Assembly (NCBI RefSeq): GCF_933509905.1
Contig: NZ_OW150024.1
Span: 124,001-188,000, forward strand
DNA: 64,000 nucleotides
DNA from: Trichlorobacter ammonificans
GTDB lineage: Bacteria; Desulfobacterota; Desulfuromonadia; Geobacterales; Pseudopelobacteraceae
Direction of reading: 5' to 3'
Part shown: in pieces, positions 46,723 to 54,909 of the stretch
Position numbering within the stretch: the first letter of the stretch is position 1
Layout: the number at the start of each line of letters is the position of its first letter
Program-made: the position numbers and the translations under genes
The notes under the pieces: generated by a model
Told to the model about the DNA's origin: nothing
Databases searched by the model: none
Seen by the model: the letters and a program-made list of their open reading frames with translations, nothing else

Positions 46723-48120
46723 ATGACCGATGCTGCCGAATCCATAGCCCCCCTCACTGCTCCCCTGCCGCGGACGCGCGACCTGACCACTTCGTTTCTC
46801 TTCAGCTCGACCCTTCTTTCCACCATCCACCTCAATAAGCTGGTACACCTGATCCTGTCCGCCCTGGTGTACGAGCCGAATCAGCTCTTTTGCCGGGCCA
46901 TGCTGTACCTGCATAACCCCAAAACCCGCACCTTGCAGGGAATGCTGGGCATCTGCCGGGATGATGCCCGCAGCCTGCGGGTGGTCGACATGAGTCCGGA
47001 CAACCTGCTGACCGGCCATTGGGACCTCGATGACCTGGCCATGGAACGGCAGCGGCAGGCGGAATTCTGCTCCATGGTGCGTGCTTCACGGATCAATCTG
47101 GAGGAGGATTGCCCCATTGTTTCCCGGGCGGTGCGGGAGCGCCTTCCCTGCCGCATCAGCCACCGGGACTGCCTGGACTGCCGGGGCTGCGGTTTTGTCC
47201 GGCGGTTTGAGATGAGTACGTTTGCCATTGCTCCCCTGGTTACCCGTGACCGTCTGGTGGGGATCATTGTCGTCGACAACTGCCATGGTGAGCTGGCGAT
47301 TGAGGATGACCAGTTGCGCCTGCTGCAACTCTTTGCCAACCAGTCCAGCATGGCGCTGGAGAACAGCCAGTTGTATCGCAACCTCGAACAGACCCACGCG
47401 GAGCTCCGCGATGCCCGCCAGCGCTTGGTACACGGTGCTCATCTTGCCGCGCTGGGTGAGATGGTCGCCTCCCTCTCCCACGAACTGAAAACGCCATTGG
47501 TCACCATCGGCGGCTTTGCCGCCCGGCTGGGAAAAATTCTGGAGGCTGAAACTCCTCAGCGGCAGTACCTGGATACGATCATCAGCGAAACCCAGCGCCT
47601 GGAGCACCTGCTGGGCGATATTCTTGCCTATTCCCGGAAGCCGACCATCTGCTACAGCTGTTTCGACCTGCGTGAGGTGGTCAAGGAAAGCGTCGACGAC
47701 TATGCCATTGTCTTTGAGGAGCAGGGAATCACGTGCGATCTGCAGTTGCCGAAGGCGCGCTGGCCGGTCCTGGGGGATGCCCACCAGTTGAAACAGGTGT
47801 TTATCAATCTGCTGGTCAACGCCCAGGAGGCGATGCCCCACGGTGGCGTGCTGCGGATGAGCCTGAGCCGGGGCGATACGGAAAAACCCTCTGCGGTCAT
47901 TGTGTTGCGCGACAGTGGTGGCGGCATCCCCGAAGGGTCGCTGACCAGCATCTTCACACCGTTCTTCACCACCAAGCAACGCGGTACCGGCCTGGGGCTG
48001 CCCATTGTCAACCGCATCATTCAGAACCATGGAGGCGTGATCACGGCCTGCAACTATCAGGGGGGTGCGGAGTTCAGGATTGTGCTGCCCCTTGCGGAAT
48101 CGTCGGATGAGCCGGGGTAG
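46723..48120 (+). CDS. GAF-domain sensor histidine kinase with a Cys cluster
   Basis: A 465-residue cytoplasmic kinase without membrane helices. Residues about 25-215 form a GAF domain (ALENSQLYRNLEQ follows it). Inside it is an unusual Cys cluster: Cys130, Cys143, Cys150, Cys153 and Cys156 (C-x6-C-x2-C-x2-C), which could hold a metal or iron-sulfur cluster and sense redox state. HisKA begins with LAALGEMVASLSHELKTP, phospho-accepting His253. ATPase motifs: NLLVNAQEAM (N box), RDSGGGIPEG (G1) and GTGLGLPIVNRII (G2). The ATG at 46723 has only a weak ribosome-binding site; a GTG at 46687 is possible. No response regulator is adjacent, so it is an orphan. Confidence 0.88.
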   Translation: MTDAAESIAPLTAPLPRTRDLTTSFLFSSTLLSTIHLNKLVHLILSALVYEPNQLFCRAMLYLHNPKTRTLQGMLGICRDDARSLRVVDMSPDNLLTGHWDLDDLAMERQRQAEFCSMVRASRINLEEDCPIVSRAVRERLPCRISHRDCLDCRGCGFVRRFEMSTFAIAPLVTRDRLVGIIVVDNCHGELAIEDDQLRLLQLFANQSSMALENSQLYRNLEQTHAELRDARQRLVHGAHLAALGEMVASLSHELKTPLVTIGGFAARLGKILEAETPQRQYLDTIISETQRLEHLLGDILAYSRKPTICYSCFDLREVVKESVDDYAIVFEEQGITCDLQLPKARWPVLGDAHQLKQVFINLLVNAQEAMPHGGVLRMSLSRGDTEKPSAVIVLRDSGGGIPEGSLTSIFTPFFTTKQRGTGLGLPIVNRIIQNHGGVITACNYQGGAEFRIVLPLAESSDEPG

Positions 48121-48199
48121 CTGAGCCGTACAACCGTCGGGCGGCATCGGCTGCCGTGCTGGCCATCCCGCCTTTGGTGCCCTGTGAAAACAATCAACC

Positions 48200-48219
48200 G
48201 GTATCGGTAACTGGATACC
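48200..48219 (+). promoter_or_regulatory. Inverted repeat upstream of the sigma-54 promoter
   Basis: GGTATC (48200-48205) and GATACC (48214-48219), 8 bases apart, about 115 bases before the sigma-54 promoter at 48315. That distance is usual for an enhancer-binding-protein site. No binding protein can be named. Confidence 0.35.
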
Positions 48220-48314
48220 TCATTTCGGGTATTGTGCATTGCGGATTGAAGGGTGTTAAAAGCTCACTGGATGTAAGTTACCGTATTTTTTGAAACTAAT
48301 TTTGTTGCTGCTGT

Positions 48315-48331
48315 TTGGCACAGTCTCTGCT
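48315..48331 (+). promoter_or_regulatory. Sigma-54 promoter for the small secreted Ala/Lys-rich protein
   Basis: TTGGCAC at 48315-48321 with TGC at 48328-48330 gives the -24 GG and -12 GC elements at exactly the required spacing of 10 bases. The only departure from the consensus core is C instead of T at the start of TTGC. Transcription would start about 48342, before the AAGGAGG at 48356. Confidence 0.7.
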
Positions 48332-48370
48332 TTAGGTTAGGCAACACAATTTCCCAAGGAGGATGTACCC

Positions 48371-48598
48371 ATGAAGAAGATGATCGCTACCCTGATCGCC
48401 ACTGTTGCTTTCGCTGGTTTCGCTTTCGCCGCTGAGAAGCCGGCTGCTGCTCCGGCTGCCGACGCTGCTGCTCCGGCTGCTGCTGAGAAGGCTCCCGCCA
48501 AGAAGGCCAAGAAGGCCAAGAAGGCTAAGAAGGAAGCTGCTCCGGCTGCCGACGCTGCTGCTCCGGCTGCTGCTGAGAAGGCTCCCGCTAAGAAGTAA
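48371..48598 (+). CDS. Small secreted Ala/Pro/Lys-rich low-complexity protein (Asr-like)
   Basis: A 75-residue protein with a clean signal peptide (MKKMIATLIATVAFAGFAFA, cut before AEKP). The mature 55 residues consist of only Ala, Pro, Lys, Glu and Asp. Residues 26-45 and 56-75 are identical repeats, with an AKK repeat stretch between them. The composition recalls the periplasmic acid-shock protein Asr of enterobacteria, but no domain can be recognised. A basic, unfolded periplasmic protein might buffer protons, bind polyanions, or coat the envelope. It has a strong AAGGAGG 8 bases before the ATG, a sigma-54 promoter and its own terminator, so it is a single-gene unit probably expressed strongly under some stress or nutrient signal. 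Confidence 0.85.
   Translation: MKKMIATLIATVAFAGFAFAAEKPAAAPAADAAAPAAAEKAPAKKAKKAKKAKKEAAPAADAAAPAAAEKAPAKK
48446..48595 (+). repeat. 60-bp direct repeat inside the small secreted protein gene
   Basis: 48446-48505 and 48536-48595 differ at one base (GCC against GCT at the Ala before the last two Lys codons). They are separated by a 30-base segment rich in AAG codons. Near-identity at silent positions indicates a recent duplication or selection against drift. Confidence 0.9.
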
Positions 48599-48616
48599 TT
48601 CTGGCGACATGGCATG

Positions 48617-48654
48617 GCAAAAAGGCCGCATCGGTATCGATGCGGCCTTTTTGC
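48617..48654 (+). terminator. Rho-independent terminator
   Basis: A perfect stem AAAAAGGCCGCATCG (48619-48633), loop GTAT, CGATGCGGCCTTTTT (48638-48652), ending in five T. It follows the small secreted protein gene by 20 bases and isolates it from ssb. Confidence 0.92.
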
Positions 48655-48696
48655 GTCCGGTTGGCGCTGCCGGTAGCAGCGATGGTAACGGGATAC

Positions 48697-48725
48697 TTGC
48701 TCCCTTCGGGGACGGGTGCTATATA
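48697..48725 (+). promoter_or_regulatory. Sigma-70-type promoter for ssb
   Basis: TTGCTC (48697-48702), 17-base spacer, TATATA (48720-48725). The -10 matches five of six positions. It lies 37 bases before the ssb ATG, which has AAGGAG 7 bases upstream. Confidence 0.55.
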
Positions 48726-48762
48726 GACGGTCCATGTCAATCACGGGGAAGGAGATTCACCA

Positions 48763-49203
48763 ATGGCCAGTCTCAATAAAGTCATGCTGATCGGCAACCT
48801 GGGTAAGGATCCCGAGGTGCGCTATACCACGTCGGGGCAGGCGGTTGCCTCGTTCAACCTTGCCACCAGCGAACGCTACAAGAACAAGCAGAGCGGCGAG
48901 TGGGAGGAAAAGACCGAGTGGCACCGGGTAACGCTCTGGGGAAAGCTTGCCGAAATCGCCGGTGAATACCTTGCCAAGGGGAAGACCGTCTACATTGAAG
49001 GCCGTCTGCAGACCCGCAAATGGACTGATCGCGACGGTAACGACCGTTATACCACGGAAATTGTCGGTGACCGGATGCAGATGCTGGGCGGCAGGAATGA
49101 GGGCTCCGCAGGGGGAGGCCGTCGCGGTGACGCGGGCGGGGTCGCTGATACCGCGGTCAGTTACGATGAGCCGCCGTTCCAGGATGATGATATTCCGTTC
49201 TAG
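48763..49203 (+). CDS. ssb: Single-stranded DNA-binding protein
   Basis: Coats single-stranded DNA in replication, recombination and repair. The 146-residue product has the OB fold from residue 4 ([19 protein letters not shown]) through [21 protein letters not shown] and [18 protein letters not shown] Gly-rich linker follows, and the C-terminal acidic tip is FQDDDIPF, the site bound by partner proteins. Complete and typical in length. It probably starts a two-gene unit with the NlpC/P60 gene 22 bases downstream, an unrelated function. Confidence 0.97.
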   Translation: MASLNKVMLIGNLGKDPEVRYTTSGQAVASFNLATSERYKNKQSGEWEEKTEWHRVTLWGKLAEIAGEYLAKGKTVYIEGRLQTRKWTDRDGNDRYTTEIVGDRMQMLGGRNEGSAGGGRRGDAGGVADTAVSYDEPPFQDDDIPF

Positions 49204-49225
49204 ATTCGGGAGCGCAGCGGCCGGT

Positions 49226-50041
49226 TTGACGGCATGGCGGGTTGTTGGCGCTATCTGGTGCTGCTGCCTCGTGCTTGTCACCTCGCCGTCGGCAGAAGCT
49301 GCATCTGCCTATGGGGTGGTCCGGCAGGCAGTGCCGGTCTACCGTAGTGCCGCTGCTGCCGGTGGTGCTGTGGTCGCAGACCGGTGCGGCCAGGTCCGGT
49401 CCCTTGAGTTTATCGCACTGCCCGGAACTCCCTTCCGGGTGATGCGGGATCTCGGGCCGACAGTCGAAGTCACCACTCCTGCGTATACCCCTCCTGCGGG
49501 CGTACGCCTGTTTGTCCGTAGTGCCTTCCTTGAGTTCAGTGCATCGGAGTTGCCGCCCCGCCCTGCCCCTCGTCCCGATGCTGCGAAGATAACGGAGACA
49601 CTCCGGAGCGCTGTCGGACTCCCCTATGTCTGGGGTGGCAATCTGCGGCAGGGGGTAGAAGGAAGGTATCGGGGGCTGGACTGTTCCGGCCTGCTGTATG
49701 AAGCCACTAACGGTTTTACGCCGCGCAATACCAGCGATCTGGTGTCATTCGGCGAGCCCGTGGCGGTGGCCGGCCTGACGGCTGAGCAGATTGCCGCTCG
49801 ATTGCGGCCCCTGGACCTGATCGTCTGGAACGGCCACCTGATAGTTGTGCTCGATCGGGATTCGGCCATTGAGAGCATACTGCGCTGCGGTGCGCCGGGC
49901 AACGGCGGCGTGACGATTACTCCGCTCCGGCAGCGGTTGCGGCACCTGCTGAAGCAGCGCTCACCCGCCGATACCTGGCCGCCAGGCGGCGGCACGGCAC
50001 AGCTGTTCGTTGTGCGGCGCTGGTTTGAGGGTCAATACTGA
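49226..50041 (+). CDS. NlpC/P60 family cell-wall hydrolase, exported
   Basis: A 271-residue exported peptidase of family C40. A signal peptide covers residues 1-30 (WCCCLVLVTSPSAEA). The middle has an SH3-like region (residues about 33-115). The C-terminal catalytic domain has VGLPYVWGG, the nucleophile Cys in GLDCSGLLYEATN and the catalytic His in WNGHLIVVLD. Members usually cut the gamma-D-Glu-diamino acid bond of peptidoglycan. No ATG is available after the ssb stop in this frame; TTG 49226 gives a proper signal peptide, with GGGAG 13 bases upstream, so the start is uncertain. The Cys run in the signal does not form a lipobox. Confidence 0.85.
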   Translation: MTAWRVVGAIWCCCLVLVTSPSAEAASAYGVVRQAVPVYRSAAAAGGAVVADRCGQVRSLEFIALPGTPFRVMRDLGPTVEVTTPAYTPPAGVRLFVRSAFLEFSASELPPRPAPRPDAAKITETLRSAVGLPYVWGGNLRQGVEGRYRGLDCSGLLYEATNGFTPRNTSDLVSFGEPVAVAGLTAEQIAARLRPLDLIVWNGHLIVVLDRDSAIESILRCGAPGNGGVTITPLRQRLRHLLKQRSPADTWPPGGGTAQLFVVRRWFEGQY

Positions 50042-50142
50042 GCCCGTTCCCTACGTTGTGCAGCATCCGTTTTTCTGCCAGCCTGCCGGTATCCTGCCTC
50101 ACGATCTTTTTTTGCGGTACTCCCGAAGGTAGCCCTTTATTC

Positions 50143-50904
50143 TTATCTGGTACCGCTCCCGCTCTGCTTCTCCGGAATCGGCAGTCCCAGCAGTTTCAAT
50201 ACCTGCACCATGTCCTCCCAGACCTCCCAGTACCGCTGCTTGTCGGTACGGTTGCGCAGCAGGAAGGAGGGGTGGAAGGTGGGCATCAGCGGGATGCCGT
50301 GGAAATCATGGAAGCGTCCCCGCAGGCGGGAGATCGGCTCCTTGCTGTCCAGCAGGGTCTGGGCGGCAAAGGTGCCCAGCGCCACCAGCGCCTTGGGTCT
50401 GATTACCCGCAGCTGCTCCAGCAGGAAGGGAGCGCAGAGATCGATCTCCGCCTGCTGCGGGTTGCGGTTTCCGGGGGGACGGCATTTCAGCACATTGCAG
50501 ATATAGACATCGTCGCGGGTAAGTCCCATGGCGGTGATGATCCTGGTCAGAATCTGGCCTGCTTCGCCGACAAAGGGCTGCCCCTGGCGGTCCTCGTCCG
50601 CACCGGGAGCTTCGCCGACAAACACCAGTTCTGCCTGGGGATTGCCGCTGCCGAACACCAAGGTGGTGCGGCCGGCGGCCAGACCGCAGCGTTGACAGTC
50701 CCCCAGCTGTTGCCGTACCTCATCCAGGGTGGTGGCCGTCCCAGCGCTTGCCGCAGCAACGGCAGGTTCGCGGTGCGGTGTAGTTTCTGCGGGCTCCTGC
50801 GCCGGAATCCCTTCCACGCCGGTTTCAGCCAGCTCCTGCAGGTATTCCCGCAGTGAAGCATACAGGGCGGACAGGGAAAGGTCGTCCACCGATCCTGTTG
50901 TCAT
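50143..50904 (-). CDS. Uracil-DNA glycosylase, family 4 (iron-sulfur)
   Basis: Removes uracil from DNA. A 253-residue protein whose core starts at about residue 58. Motifs: CQRCGL (two cluster Cys), FVGEAPGADEDRQGQPF (active-site water loop GEAPG), CNVLKCRPPGNRNP (the other two cluster Cys) and TFHPS (motif 2). These identify the 4Fe-4S family 4 UDG (UDGa). The first 57 residues are a Pro/Ala-rich linker, possibly for protein contact as in PCNA-binding UDGs. GGAGGTGACAAC precedes the ATG, and a good promoter lies upstream. Divergent from uup. Confidence 0.93.
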   Translation of the reverse strand: MTTGSVDDLSLSALYASLREYLQELAETGVEGIPAQEPAETTPHREPAVAAASAGTATTLDEVRQQLGDCQRCGLAAGRTTLVFGSGNPQAELVFVGEAPGADEDRQGQPFVGEAGQILTRIITAMGLTRDDVYICNVLKCRPPGNRNPQQAEIDLCAPFLLEQLRVIRPKALVALGTFAAQTLLDSKEPISRLRGRFHDFHGIPLMPTFHPSFLLRNRTDKQRYWEVWEDMVQVLKLLGLPIPEKQSGSGTR

Positions 50905-50925
50905 GTTGTCACCTCCAGTGCCGGT

Positions 50926-50955
50926 ATGGTATGTACATCACCTTCGAGCTGTCAA
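50926..50955 (-). promoter_or_regulatory. Sigma-70-type promoter for the uracil-DNA glycosylase
   Basis: Minus strand TTGACA (50955-50950), 18-base spacer, TACCAT (50931-50926). It puts the transcript start about 15 bases before the ATG, just room for the GGAGG site. Confidence 0.55.
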
Positions 50956-50996
50956 GCGCTCCGAAAACCAACGTATGTGAATGGTGCCGAATACTC

Positions 50997-52778
50997 ATGG
51001 CCTTACTGACGCTGCGCGACATAACGCTTGCTTTTGGCGGTCCGCCGCTCTTCGACGGCATCACCCTGCAGATCGAGGAGGGGGACCGTCTCTGTCTGAT
51101 GGGGCGGAACGGCAGCGGCAAATCGACCCTGCTGAAACTGATCAACGGTGAACTGCCGCTGGAAGGGGGGGAGCTGCTCCGTCGCCAGGGGCTGCGGGTG
51201 GCACTGGTTTCCCAGGAGATACCGCCGGATCTCAGCGGGCGGGTGATCGACCTGCTGCTTGAGTCCTCCGGCGGAGCCGACGGTGAGGCGTGGCAGCGGG
51301 AGCAGGAGGCGGAGCGGGTGCTGAACCGGCTGCACCTCGACGGGGAGTCCCGCTTCGAGTCCCTTTCCGGCGGCACCAAGCGGCGGGTGCTGCTGGCCCG
51401 GGCCCTGGTGAGCAGTCCGGACATCCTGCTCTTGGACGAGCCGACCAACCACCTTGATATCGAGACCATCGTCTGGCTGGAGGAGTTTCTGGTCAAGCAG
51501 ATTCCCACCTGCCTGTTCGTCACCCATGACCGGGCCTTTGCCCGTCGTCTGGCCAACCGGGTGGCGGAACTGGACCGGGGACGGATCTATGCCTTCAATT
51601 GCGGGTACGACCAGTTTGTGGAGCGGCGGGAGGCGTTGCTGGAAGCGGAGATCACCCGTCAGGCCCTGTTCGATAAAAAACTGGCCCGGGAAGAGGCCTG
51701 GATCAGGCAGGGGATCAAGGCCCGCCGCACCCGGAATGAAGGACGGGTCCGGGCGCTGAAGGCGCTGCGGGAGGAACATCGTCGCCGCCGGGAGCGACAG
51801 GGAACCGCCCGGATACAGTTGCAGGAGGCCGAGCGCTCCGGCCGCTTGGTGATCGAGGCGGAGAACGTCGGCTTCAGCTACGGCGGCCGGCCGGTGATCC
51901 GCGACTGCAGCACCGCCATCATGCGGGGGGACAAGGTGGGGATCATCGGCCCCAACGGTTCCGGCAAGACCACCCTGCTGCGGCTGCTGCTGGGGGAGCT
52001 TGCCCCGCAGCAGGGGAGCGTGCGCCAGGGAACCCGGCTGGAAATTCTCTACATGGATCAGTTGCGGGAACAGCTGGACCCGAACAAGAGCGTGGCCGAG
52101 AACGTGGGCGAGGGAAACGATACCCTGGTGATCAACGGCTCATCCCGCCATATCATCGGCTATCTGCAGGACTTCCTCTTCTCGCCGGAGCGGGCCCGCT
52201 CGCCGGTTGCCATCCTTTCCGGCGGCGAGCGTAACCGGCTGCTTTTGGCCAAGCTGTTCACCAGGCCGGGCAACCTGCTGGTGCTGGACGAGCCGACCAA
52301 CGACCTGGATGCGGAGACCCTGGAGCTGCTGGAGGACTTGCTGGTGGCCTACAGCGGAACCCTGCTGCTGGTCAGCCACGACCGGGAGTTCCTGAACAAC
52401 GTGGTCGGCTCCACCCTCTCCATTGAAGCAGACGCTACGGTGCGGGAAACGGTGGGGGGGTACGACGACTGGCTGCGGGAGCGGGAATCGGCAACGGCAG
52501 GTGACGGTCCTGCCAAACCGGCGGCGGAAAAAGCAAAAACACCGAAGGAACGGCCCCGCAAACTCTCCTTCAAGGAGGAGCGGGAGCTGGAGGCGCTGCC
52601 GGACCGGATCGCCGCACTTGAGGAGGAGCAGGAGCGGATTCACGGCATCCTCGCCGACCCGGAGTTCTACCGCAGCGCCGGTGCCGAAGTGGCGGCATTG
52701 AACAGCAGGCTGGCGGAACTGGAAACGGAACTGCTGACGGCCTACGGCCGCTGGGAAGAGCTGGAGGCGCTACGGTAG
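50997..52778 (+). CDS. uup: ABC-F ATPase, Uup-like
   Basis: A 593-residue soluble protein with two ATP-binding cassettes and no membrane domain. Cassette 1: MGRNGSGKST (Walker A), SLSGGTKRR (signature), LLLDEPTNHLDIET (Walker B). Cassette 2: IGPNGSGKTT, LSGGERNR, LVLDEPTNDLDAET. The linker at about 225-300 is Arg-rich, as in ABC-F proteins that bind the ribosomal E site. The last 80 residues form a coiled coil (LPDRIAALEEEQERIHGILA) typical of Uup. Uup helps ribosome function and affects precise transposon excision. Start ATG 50997 follows the family N-terminus. Its stop overlaps the greB stop by 9 bases, tail to tail. Confidence 0.92.
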   Translation: MALLTLRDITLAFGGPPLFDGITLQIEEGDRLCLMGRNGSGKSTLLKLINGELPLEGGELLRRQGLRVALVSQEIPPDLSGRVIDLLLESSGGADGEAWQREQEAERVLNRLHLDGESRFESLSGGTKRRVLLARALVSSPDILLLDEPTNHLDIETIVWLEEFLVKQIPTCLFVTHDRAFARRLANRVAELDRGRIYAFNCGYDQFVERREALLEAEITRQALFDKKLAREEAWIRQGIKARRTRNEGRVRALKALREEHRRRRERQGTARIQLQEAERSGRLVIEAENVGFSYGGRPVIRDCSTAIMRGDKVGIIGPNGSGKTTLLRLLLGELAPQQGSVRQGTRLEILYMDQLREQLDPNKSVAENVGEGNDTLVINGSSRHIIGYLQDFLFSPERARSPVAILSGGERNRLLLAKLFTRPGNLLVLDEPTNDLDAETLELLEDLLVAYSGTLLLVSHDREFLNNVVGSTLSIEADATVRETVGGYDDWLRERESATAGDGPAKPAAEKAKTPKERPRKLSFKEERELEALPDRIAALEEEQERIHGILADPEFYRSAGAEVAALNSRLAELETELLTAYGRWEELEALR

Positions 52779-53246
52779 GGGTCTCCTTGCGGAGATGGCC
52801 GTGATAACCGCCGTGATGGTGCCGGACGGTCTGCGGATCACCACCTCGTCGTCGACCCGCTTGTGCAGCAGCGCCTGTCCCACGGGCGAATCGATACTGA
52901 TTTTGCCGGCGGCCACGTCGAACTCGTCCGCTCCCACCAGCTGGTAGCAACGCTCATTTCCTTCGTCGTCCTCGTAGCAGACCCAGCAGCCGAAGGTCAC
53001 CTGGTGCGGATTGGCCGGTGGGCTGGCAACCTTCAGCACCTTCAGCCGGCTGCCCAGATGTTTCAACTGGCGGTCGATCTCCCGCAGCCGCTTCTTGCCG
53101 TAGATGTACTCGGCGTTTTCCGAGCGGTCCCCCTCGGCGGCGGCGTCGGCCACCCCCTGTACCACCTTGGGACGCTCCACCTTCCAGAGCCGGTCGAACT
53201 CATCCTGCAGCTTCTGCAGTCCTTCCGCTGAAATCAGGTTGGTCAT
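52770..53246 (-). CDS. greB: Transcription elongation factor GreB
   Basis: Rescues backtracked RNA polymerase by stimulating transcript cleavage. The 158-residue protein has an N-terminal coiled coil with the two acidic tip residues in EGDRSENAEYIYGKKRLREI (residues 37-56), and the GreB variant YIYGKKRLREID rather than the GreA pattern. The C-terminal FKBP-like domain ends with SPVGQALLHKRVDDEVVI. Complete. It lies 4 bases after an 85-codon gene in the same direction. Its 3' end crosses that of uup by 9 bases with no terminator between them, so transcripts may overlap. Confidence 0.92.
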   Translation of the reverse strand: MTNLISAEGLQKLQDEFDRLWKVERPKVVQGVADAAAEGDRSENAEYIYGKKRLREIDRQLKHLGSRLKVLKVASPPANPHQVTFGCWVCYEDDEGNERCYQLVGADEFDVAAGKISIDSPVGQALLHKRVDDEVVIRRPSGTITAVITAISARRPLP

Positions 53247-53250
53247 AGGC

Positions 53251-53508
53251 TTACATGAGGAACGAGGCGGCCAGCGCCTGCTCCTCCCCCTTCAGCCGTC
53301 CCACCATCAGATGGCGTTCCGCCGCGGGAATGATGGCTGCCAGGTGCTCCCGGGCATCCTCCGGGCTGCCGGCAATGGCGGTGGCCATCTGCAGCAGGAT
53401 GGTGAGCGGCAGGCCGGAGCGGTAGCCGCTCACCAGCTTGCCGATCTCGTTTCTGCGCTGGTCGTCACTCCAGGTTTTGTAAAGGTCTGAGCCGATCTGT
53501 TCGAGCAT
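53251..53508 (-). CDS. Small helical protein of unknown function
   Basis: An 85-residue protein, MLEQIGSDLYKTWSDDQRRN at the start, with an amphipathic, helical character throughout and no signal peptide or Cys. I do not recognise a family. The AGGTGA site 5 bases before ATG 53508 supports this start; longer in-frame starts run into a hairpin region. Its stop lies 4 bases before greB, so the two are co-transcribed, which suggests a role connected with transcription or simple regulatory convenience. Confidence 0.7.
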   Translation of the reverse strand: MLEQIGSDLYKTWSDDQRRNEIGKLVSGYRSGLPLTILLQMATAIAGSPEDAREHLAAIIPAAERHLMVGRLKGEEQALAASFLM

Positions 53509-53653
53509 GGAAGTCACCTGTAGGCTGAGAGTGGCGGCAGTCGGTGTGTCGAGGTACGCCCCCACCCGACGTGCCGCAGAGACAAACGAAGGGGCTGTCC
53601 GCGTCACGTGGCGCGACAACCCCCTCGTGTGGGTATCCTGGTGGCGGCGAATA

Positions 53654-54835
53654 TCAGTTGATCCGGAAGCGGCTCACCATCTGCTGCAATTCGGAGGAGG
53701 AGGAGGTCAGCTCCATGGAGGCTGCCCTGGTCCGCTCGGCGCCGTCGGCCGCGGCATGGATGACCGTGGAGATGGTGTGCATGTTGTCCGAGATCGCCTG
53801 GGTCGAGGAGGACTGCTGCGCCGTGGCGGCAGCCACCTGGGAGACATGGCTGTGCAGGGTGCTGATTTTGTCGCGGATGGAGTTCATGGCATCGCAGGAG
53901 AGCCGGGCCGCCTCGCCGCCGGCGCGGACGCTGTCGGAGCTCTGTTCCATGGAGGCAACCACGGTGCCCACGTCCCGCTGCAGGGCATCGATAATCGACT
54001 GGATTTCCCGGGTCGCCACGGAGGTCCGCTCCGCCAGGTTGCGCACTTCGTCGGCAACCACCGCAAAACCGCGGCCCTGCTCACCGGCCCGGGCCGCCTC
54101 GATGGCGGCATTCAGGGCCAACAGGTTGGTCTGGTCGGCGATATCGCCGATGGTGGCGATGATGTCGCCGATCCGGGTGGAGGTGGAGCCCAGGGATTTG
54201 ACGGCCGTGGTGGTGCCGGTCATTTCCACTTCGATACTGCTCATGGTCTTGGCCATGCCGGTGATGATCCGTTCCCCTTCGTGGGAGACGGCCTGGGCCT
54301 CTTCGGCCATGGTCGACATGGTATCGCAGCTGTAGGAGATCTCGGAGCTGACCGAGGCCATGTCCGAGGCTGCCTGGCTGGCGGAATCGGTCTGGCTGGC
54401 GGCGTTGCCGGTCCCCTCGGCAATGGAGATGGCGGTCTGGCGCAGGGTGTTGCAGGAGGTGGCAACGATATCCGAGGTCTGGCGGATACCGGAGATGATG
54501 GTCCGCATGGCGGTCTGCAGCGCCTCGATGGAGCGGATGATGGCGCTGATTTCGTTGTTGCGCTTGGCGGAGATGCTCTGGCTCAGGTTGCCGTTGGCCA
54601 TCTCCTTCAGGTATTCCTGGATCCGCTGCAGGGCATTGTTGACCGACCAGAAGAGCAGGGCGGTGAAAAAGCCACCGGCAATGACGAAGAGGGCCGTGCT
54701 GGCGATGACGTAGCTGATCGGCAGCAGGCGTCCGGCAATGACGGCAAAGATGATACAGAAGGTGTAGCAGATACCCAGCAGGTAAATACGCGTGCGGACT
54801 TTCAGTGCCAGGTAGACTTCAAGCAGCATGTTCAT
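53654..54835 (-). CDS. Methyl-accepting chemotaxis protein lacking a periplasmic sensor
   Basis: A 393-residue chemoreceptor. Two hydrophobic helices (residues about 15-35 and 42-64) are joined by a loop of only about 6 residues (RLLPIS), so there is no periplasmic ligand domain. A HAMP-like region follows ([20 protein letters not shown]), then the signalling domain with the hairpin tip [20 protein letters not shown] followed by [18 protein letters not shown], which contacts CheA and CheW. Such receptors may sense membrane state, energy or a partner protein. GGAG lies 8 bases before the ATG. The last residues are RFRIN, without the pentapeptide that tethers CheR. Confidence 0.92.
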   Translation of the reverse strand: MNMLLEVYLALKVRTRIYLLGICYTFCIIFAVIAGRLLPISYVIASTALFVIAGGFFTALLFWSVNNALQRIQEYLKEMANGNLSQSISAKRNNEISAIIRSIEALQTAMRTIISGIRQTSDIVATSCNTLRQTAISIAEGTGNAASQTDSASQAASDMASVSSEISYSCDTMSTMAEEAQAVSHEGERIITGMAKTMSSIEVEMTGTTTAVKSLGSTSTRIGDIIATIGDIADQTNLLALNAAIEAARAGEQGRGFAVVADEVRNLAERTSVATREIQSIIDALQRDVGTVVASMEQSSDSVRAGGEAARLSCDAMNSIRDKISTLHSHVSQVAAATAQQSSSTQAISDNMHTISTVIHAAADGAERTRAASMELTSSSSELQQMVSRFRIN

Positions 54836-54880
54836 TGGCGATTCTCCGGCTGGTAAATTAACTGCGGAAAAATTGGGCGC

Positions 54881-54909
54881 AGTATACTTTAAACAAGCCG
54901 TTCTGTCAT
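54881..54909 (-). promoter_or_regulatory. Sigma-70-type promoter for the chemoreceptor gene
   Basis: Minus strand ATGACA (54909-54904), 17-base spacer, TATACT (54886-54881), five of six matches in each element. It overlaps the last codons of the molybdopterin oxidoreductase gene and lies 46 bases before the chemoreceptor ATG. Confidence 0.65.

Noticed and set aside
53545-53640. Terminator between the chemoreceptor gene and the 85-codon gene
   Set aside because: GGGGCTGTC and GACAACCCC can pair, but with a mismatch and a poor T run on either strand; too weak to list as a feature.
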